Below are positions 14,032-17,369 of a stretch of DNA of 17,369 nucleotides, in pieces. Under the pieces are notes generated by a model. It was given only the letters and a program-made list of their open reading frames with translations, had not been told where the DNA came from and searched no databases. Made by a program: the position numbers and the translations under genes. Source of the DNA: an uncultured Oscillospiraceae bacterium (GTDB lineage: Bacteria; Bacillota; Clostridia; Oscillospirales; Acutalibacteraceae); assembly GCA_900543525.1 (NCBI GenBank), contig UQRS01000046.1:1-17369 (forward strand), in the 5' to 3' direction. How positions within the stretch are numbered: the stretch's first letter is position 1; every line of letters starts with the position of its first letter.

Positions 14032-15752
14032 GCGACGTCACCTCCTCCGATTTCGGCCAGCGCGCGGTACTCGGGGCAGGAGGCCATCAGCTCGTCATGC
14101 GAGCCGACGCCGGCAATCCGCCCCTCCTCCAGCACGATGATTTTGTCAAGCGACATAACCGAACGAATCCGCTGAGAGACCACGATGGTCGTGATACCCT
14201 CCATCTCCTCCGCGATCGCGCGGCGCAAAGCGAGGTCGGTCGCGTAATCCAGCGCGGAGGAGGCGTCGTCCAGAATCAGCAGAGCCGGATCGGCCGCAAC
14301 CGCCCTGGCCACCGCCAGCCGCTGCCGCTGTCCGCCCGAAAATCCCGCGCCCCCCTTGGAAACGGGGCTGTCGTACCCCTTTCGAAGCTTCGAGATAAAA
14401 CCGTCCGCCTGCGCAATCCGCGCCGCGCGGCGCAGCTCGGCGTCGGTCGCCTCCGACCGGCCGAAGCGGAGATTTTCCGCCACCGTGCCCGAGAACAGCT
14501 GAATCTTCTGCGGCACGACGCCGATCACCCGGCGCAGCAGCCCGGCGGAGTAGTCGGCCACATTTTTCCCAAACAGCAGAACCTCTCCGCTGTCGGGCAG
14601 ATAGTAGCGGGAAATCAGGTGACAAAGGGTGCTTTTTCCCGAGCCGGTCACGCCGATGATGCCAACCGACTCTCCCTTTTTTATTTTAAAATTGACATCC
14701 TCAAAAACCTGGTCGCTGCCGGCGTGATACCCGAAGGAGACGTGGCGGAACTCGACCGCCGTATCTCCATCCGGCAAAACCGACTCGCCAAAGGCGGCCT
14801 CGGTCGGGTCGTCGGGAAGCGCCAGCACCTCACTCACCCGGCGGAGGGAGGCGGCAGCGCGGGTCATGATGACCACCAGATTGGCCAGCACGATCAGCAC
14901 GGTCAGCATCTGGGTCACATAGCTGATAAAGGCCAGAATCTCCCCCGAGGTGAGCGCTCCGTCATAAACCCGGAAGCCTCCAAACCAGATGATCGCGATA
15001 ATCGTGACGTTCATAATCAGGGAAGTCACGGGGTTGAAAGCGGAGGAGAGGGCACCCACTCTGGCGGCCGCCCGAGCCAGCTCGTCATCCTTCTGCCTGA
15101 AATCGGCCGTCTCCCGTTCCTCGGTTGCAAAGGCGCGGATGATTCGAACGCCTGACAGCAGCTCCCGCACCTTGGCGCCGACCGCGTCGAGGCGAGCCTG
15201 CACCCTCGTATACAGAGGGAAGGTAGCGCGCATCACAAAATATAAAGCCGCCGAAAACACCGGCAGAGAGGTAAGCACGATCAACCCCAGCTTCCAGTCG
15301 ATCAGGAGCGTGGCAACCACACTGCCTATACAAATAAAGGGCGCCCGAATGACCAGGCGGATGCTCATGGCGACGGCCAGCTGCAGCTGATTCACGTCAT
15401 TGGTAATCCGGTTGGTCAGCGTGCCCACACCGAACGACTCCACCTGTGAAAAGGAGAGACCCAGCACCTTTTGGAACAGGCCGTCGCGCAGAGAGGTCCC
15501 AAACCCCTGCGACGCAACCGAGGCGCTATACTGACAGACAATGGCACTGCAAAGCCCCACCGTGGCGGTCAGCAGCATCAGGCCGCCCATTTTCAGGATG
15601 TAGCCCCGATCGCCGGAAGGAATGCCAATATCTACGATTTTCGCCATATAGAGCGGCATGGTCAGCTCCAGCACCGCCTCCAGCAGCTTGAAGAGCGGAC
15701 CGATGATAAACTGAAGCCGGTAGGACTTCAGATGCGGCAGCATATATTTCAA
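14028..15752 (-). CDS. ABC exporter half-transporter, degenerate-site subunit
   Basis: A 574-residue ABC exporter, membrane domain first (about 10-310). Its Walker A GVTGSGKST (367-375) and signature FSGGQ (471-475) are normal. But Walker B reads LLILDDASS, so the catalytic Glu is Asp496, and the switch-loop His is Gln527 (VVSQRIRS). These changes mark the degenerate ATP site of heterodimeric exporters. The start is taken as TTG at 15752, 8 bases after GGAGG (15761-15765); the ATG at 15743 would be too far from that site, and the TTG at 15794 has none. The stop overlaps the start of the second half-transporter. A consensus promoter lies at 15813-15841. Confidence 0.95.
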   Translation of the reverse strand: MKYMLPHLKSYRLQFIIGPLFKLLEAVLELTMPLYMAKIVDIGIPSGDRGYILKMGGLMLLTATVGLCSAIVCQYSASVASQGFGTSLRDGLFQKVLGLSFSQVESFGVGTLTNRITNDVNQLQLAVAMSIRLVIRAPFICIGSVVATLLIDWKLGLIVLTSLPVFSAALYFVMRATFPLYTRVQARLDAVGAKVRELLSGVRIIRAFATEERETADFRQKDDELARAAARVGALSSAFNPVTSLIMNVTIIAIIWFGGFRVYDGALTSGEILAFISYVTQMLTVLIVLANLVVIMTRAAASLRRVSEVLALPDDPTEAAFGESVLPDGDTAVEFRHVSFGYHAGSDQVFEDVNFKIKKGESVGIIGVTGSGKSTLCHLISRYYLPDSGEVLLFGKNVADYSAGLLRRVIGVVPQKIQLFSGTVAENLRFGRSEATDAELRRAARIAQADGFISKLRKGYDSPVSKGGAGFSGGQRQRLAVARAVAADPALLILDDASSALDYATDLALRRAIAEEMEGITTIVVSQRIRSVMSLDKIIVLEEGRIAGVGSHDELMASCPEYRALAEIGGGDVA

Positions 15753-15812
15753 ATGAGGCACCTCCAAAAAAACAGACGCTCTAAAGATTTTCAAGCATTT
15801 CCGTGAATTAGT

Positions 15813-15841
15813 ATTTTATCATTTTCTTAAGGTATTTTCAA
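15813..15841 (-). promoter_or_regulatory. Promoter of the ABC exporter-rlmD operon
   Basis: On the minus strand TTGAAA (15836-15841), 17 bases and TAAAAT (15813-15818) match five of six bases in each box. A TG precedes the -10 as an extended element. The start is near 15806, giving a UTR of about 55 bases. Confidence 0.78.
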
Positions 15842-15862
15842 TATAAAAGATCGTGAATGTCG

Positions 15863-15875
15863 GTCGAATTTCGAC
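15863..15875. promoter_or_regulatory. Candidate operator palindrome in divergent promoter region
   Basis: GTCGAA-T-TTCGAC is a perfect 6+1+6 inverted repeat. It lies midway between the divergent ABC and ECF promoters, 22 bases beyond the ABC -35 and 27 before the ECF -35. A dimeric regulator could bind here; no regulator gene is adjacent. Confidence 0.35.
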
Positions 15876-15901
15876 GTTTTGTAGATTCTGATTTCGATCA
15901 C

Positions 15902-15930
15902 TTGTTATTCCGACCGTCCTGTAGTATGCT
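15902..15930 (+). promoter_or_regulatory. Promoter of the ECF S-component gene
   Basis: TTGTTA (15902-15907), 17 bases and TATGCT (15925-15930) form a moderate promoter. The start near 15937 would leave only about 29 bases of 5' UTR, so no riboswitch can precede this gene if the promoter is correct. Confidence 0.55.
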
Positions 15931-15965
15931 ATCGATAAACTTAGAATTAGGGAGGTAATTTTAAA

Positions 15966-16487
15966 ATGACTCGAAAAACGACGCAAAGACTGGTAATGTC
16001 CGCCGTAATGGCCGCGCTGTGCTGTGTGGCAACCATGGTTTTTCAGATTCCCATTTACAGCACCAACGGATACATTCACTTCGGCGACGTCTTTGTTATT
16101 CTGTCCGGATTTTTGCTCGGCCCGGTTTACGGGATGGCCGCAGCCGGTATCGGCTCCATGTTGGCCGATGTCCTCTCGGGCTACGCGCACTACGCCATTC
16201 CCACCCTGCTGATCAAGGCTCTGGCTGCGCTTGTTGCCGCCCTGATTTTCCGCGCGCTGCAAAAGCGGAACGCAAAGCTGACCCTCTCCACCGTGCTGGC
16301 CGGAATCGGCGCTGCGCTGGTGGTTGTACTCGGCTACTTCGCGGTCGAGGCCACCATCCTCGGCTACGGAATCGGCGCGGCCGCCTCCATGCCCATGAAC
16401 GCGATTCAGGGCGGCGTAGGGATGATCATCTCCTCCATTTTGCTGCCCCTGCTGCTTCGGGTGCCTTATTTTAAGGAGATGCTGTAA
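15966..16487 (+). CDS. ECF transporter S component (substrate-binding membrane subunit)
   Basis: A 173-residue integral membrane protein that captures a vitamin or similar micronutrient and pairs with a shared EcfA-EcfA'-EcfT energising module. Five to six hydrophobic helices are visible. The first contains an AxxxA motif (Ala13/Ala17 in MSAVMAALCCVA), used by S components to contact EcfT. The stretch STNGYIHFGDVFVILSGFLL and then GPVYGMAAAGIGSMLADVLS are characteristic of the ECF riboflavin-type S family. The ATG has GGGAGG (15950-15955) at good spacing. No EcfA or EcfT gene is here, so it is a solitary group II S component. The substrate cannot be named, as there is neither a riboswitch nor a linked biosynthetic gene. 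Confidence 0.92.
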   Translation: MTRKTTQRLVMSAVMAALCCVATMVFQIPIYSTNGYIHFGDVFVILSGFLLGPVYGMAAAGIGSMLADVLSGYAHYAIPTLLIKALAALVAALIFRALQKRNAKLTLSTVLAGIGAALVVVLGYFAVEATILGYGIGAAASMPMNAIQGGVGMIISSILLPLLLRVPYFKEML

Positions 16488-16519
16488 CCCCCTGCCTTTT
16501 TCGGCACAAGCAAAACGAC

Positions 16520-16566
16520 CGAAACGGCCGCCGTGTACAAGGTTTTTGTACGCGGCGGCCGTTTTT
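16520..16566 (+). terminator. Terminator of the ECF S-component gene
   Basis: An 18-pair stem (16522-16539 with 16547-16564, core CGGCCGCCG/CGGCGGCCG, one G-U pair) with a 7-base loop ends in TTTTT. It lies 35 bases after the stop codon. Confidence 0.92.
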
Positions 16567-16776
16567 CTCTCTCCGAAAAACGGGCAGGTCGGCAGCCCTT
16601 CCCTGCCGAAACGCCATAGGGAGATATTCTGTGCTTTTGCGCGATTGCATCCGCGATCAGGGCGAAGAAGCGCGCCGCTCCCAAAAACCGGCAAAATCCG
16701 CATCCCAAAACGCTTTCGCACGGCCTGCTTTCGTCGGGCACAAGGTTTCTCTTACTTTTATATCTGCGATAAATGC
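16567..16776. other. Gene-free stretch
   Basis: No supported gene. A short inverted repeat GGCAGG/CCTGCC lies near 16583-16603. Frames on the minus strand here cross the ECF terminator and have no family features. Confidence 0.4.
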
Positions 16777-16812
16777 AAAAAGGGCGGATAGAGTTCCGAT
16801 TTCTACCCGCCC
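16777..16812 (-). terminator. Minus-strand intrinsic terminator
   Basis: On the minus strand GGGCGGGTAGA (16802-16812) pairs with TCTATCCGCCC (16782-16792), 11 pairs with one G-U, around a 9-base loop, followed by TTTTTGC. It lies about 240 bases downstream of the truncated WYL gene and would end any transcript coming from it or from the structured element at 16898-16962. Confidence 0.8.
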
Positions 16813-17052
16813 GAAGCTATTTCCCGATTCGATTGTTTTTACGGTCTCGCCAAGCGGCCACCACTCCGGCAGGACTTCTTGAGGGAGTGCGCTTTGCGCC
16901 TTACAAAAGGGGCACGGAGTTCCGCTGAGAGGAGGACGAGCGCTCGCCTTTCGCTGTAAGGCTGCGGCGGACCGCTTATTTCCCGGCTATAAAGAACAGC
17001 CTCGGCATGATTAAAAACACGTTGCCGTCATCCAATAAAGCGTATTCTTTAT
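16813..17052 (-). other. Structured non-coding stretch
   Basis: No open frame with family features. An inverted repeat GCCTTACA (16898-16905) / TGTAAGGC (16955-16962) encloses further complementary pieces (AAAGG with CCTTT, and the palindrome GAGCGCTC at 16939-16946), so a long bulged hairpin is likely. Next to it GCGCTTTGCGC forms another small stem. It could be a small RNA, a non-autonomous mobile remnant or a decayed gene. Confidence 0.4.
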
Positions 17053-17369
17053 TTATGATTTTTCAATGTATTTGAAAGAGACCGTTTGCCGGTTCTGAAT
17101 CGCCACATGAAGCGTATCCACTGCGTAATATATGGTCTCATTATTCGTTTTGGCTTTTCCGCTCACCAGAAGCTCCAGTTCTAACGCCGCACCCTGATAT
17201 GGACCGGCCAATCCAGATACCTTTCCGACCAGTTCCCTGCTCTTTTTTGGGGAGATAAATTTTGCCGCCCTGACCGCGTCAACAAGCAATTTCAGTTCCG
17301 CAAGCTCCAGCGCCCTGGAGCCGATAAAATATTTATTCTGCCGGCTGCGATTGGAGATAACGTCCAGCC
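17053..17369 (-). pseudogene. WYL-family transcriptional regulator, truncated and partial
   Basis: The frame is open from the window edge (first full codon at 17367) to TAA at 17053, 104 residues. The sequence LDVISNRSRQNKYFIGSRAL, then LELAELKLLVDAVRAAKFIS, KKSRELVGKVSGL and TIYYAVDTLHVAIQNRQ is characteristic of the linker region of WYL regulators (HTH plus ligand-sensing WYL domain). In full-length members the region after V.F.Y continues for about 150 residues as the WYL domain; here it ends VSFKYIEKS and stops. None of the other two frames downstream resumes WYL-like sequence, so this is more than a single frameshift. The HTH part would lie beyond 17369. It may be a pseudogene or a shortened regulator. 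Confidence 0.72.

Noticed and set aside
15819..16721. A 300-codon minus-strand frame opposite the ECF S-component gene
   Set aside because: It crosses the strong ECF terminator, the S gene and both divergent promoters; its Gln/Asn/Gly/His-rich product resembles no family.
16466..16741. A 91-codon minus-strand frame near the ECF terminator
   Set aside because: It reads through the terminator hairpin, has no ribosome site and no family features.
17008..17076. Possible 22-residue plus-strand peptide near the WYL gene
   Set aside because: No ribosome site, and it overlaps the WYL frame; chance occurrence is likely.

Overview
The window looks like chromosomal DNA of a Gram-positive anaerobe of the class Clostridia, most likely in or near Oscillospiraceae (Clostridium cluster IV). 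Three things support this: the 5' part of a 16S rRNA gene at the left edge, a T-box leader in front of branched-chain amino acid genes, and strong AGGAGG-type ribosome binding sites. A dockerin-bearing secreted protein points to a plant-fibre or gut lifestyle. The placement comes from reading the sequence, not from a search. I see no prophage, transposase, CRISPR array or tRNA gene.

Layout. Bases 1-354 are the 5' end of a 16S rRNA gene on the minus strand, with its leader and promoter up to about 660. Diverging from it on the plus strand are efp (elongation factor P) and a small acidic zinc-ribbon protein, ending at a bidirectional terminator near 2070. Next on the minus strand is a short secreted dockerin protein with its own consensus promoter. 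Bases 2984-7952 hold the minus-strand operon ilvB-ilvN-ilvC-ilvD, which encodes the common steps of valine, leucine and isoleucine synthesis. A T-box riboswitch with terminator (8006-8291) controls it. A DUF454 membrane protein follows. Then comes a GH2 glycosidase whose reading frame is broken by an in-frame TAG at codon 51. Upstream of it on the same strand are rlmD/rlmCD-type 23S rRNA methyltransferase and two overlapping ABC exporter half-transporters. Diverging from the ABC pair is a plus-strand ECF transporter S component with a strong terminator. The last 570 bases have no convincing intact gene. They hold a structured non-coding stretch, a minus-strand terminator, and the truncated end of a WYL-family regulator that runs off the window.

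How the parts work together. The ilv genes form a complete acetolactate synthase, reductoisomerase and dehydratase module, read through when the matching tRNA is uncharged; the apparent specifier codon is GUC (valine). The two ABC genes overlap by 4 bases and carry complementary defects: D for E and Q for H in one protein, LSAGQ in the other. This is the signature of a heterodimeric exporter with one degenerate ATP site. No wholly new multi-gene system was found. The best leads are the interrupted glycosidase, the valine-type T-box, the structured non-coding stretch beside the broken WYL gene, the efp leader hairpin and the stand-alone dockerin protein.
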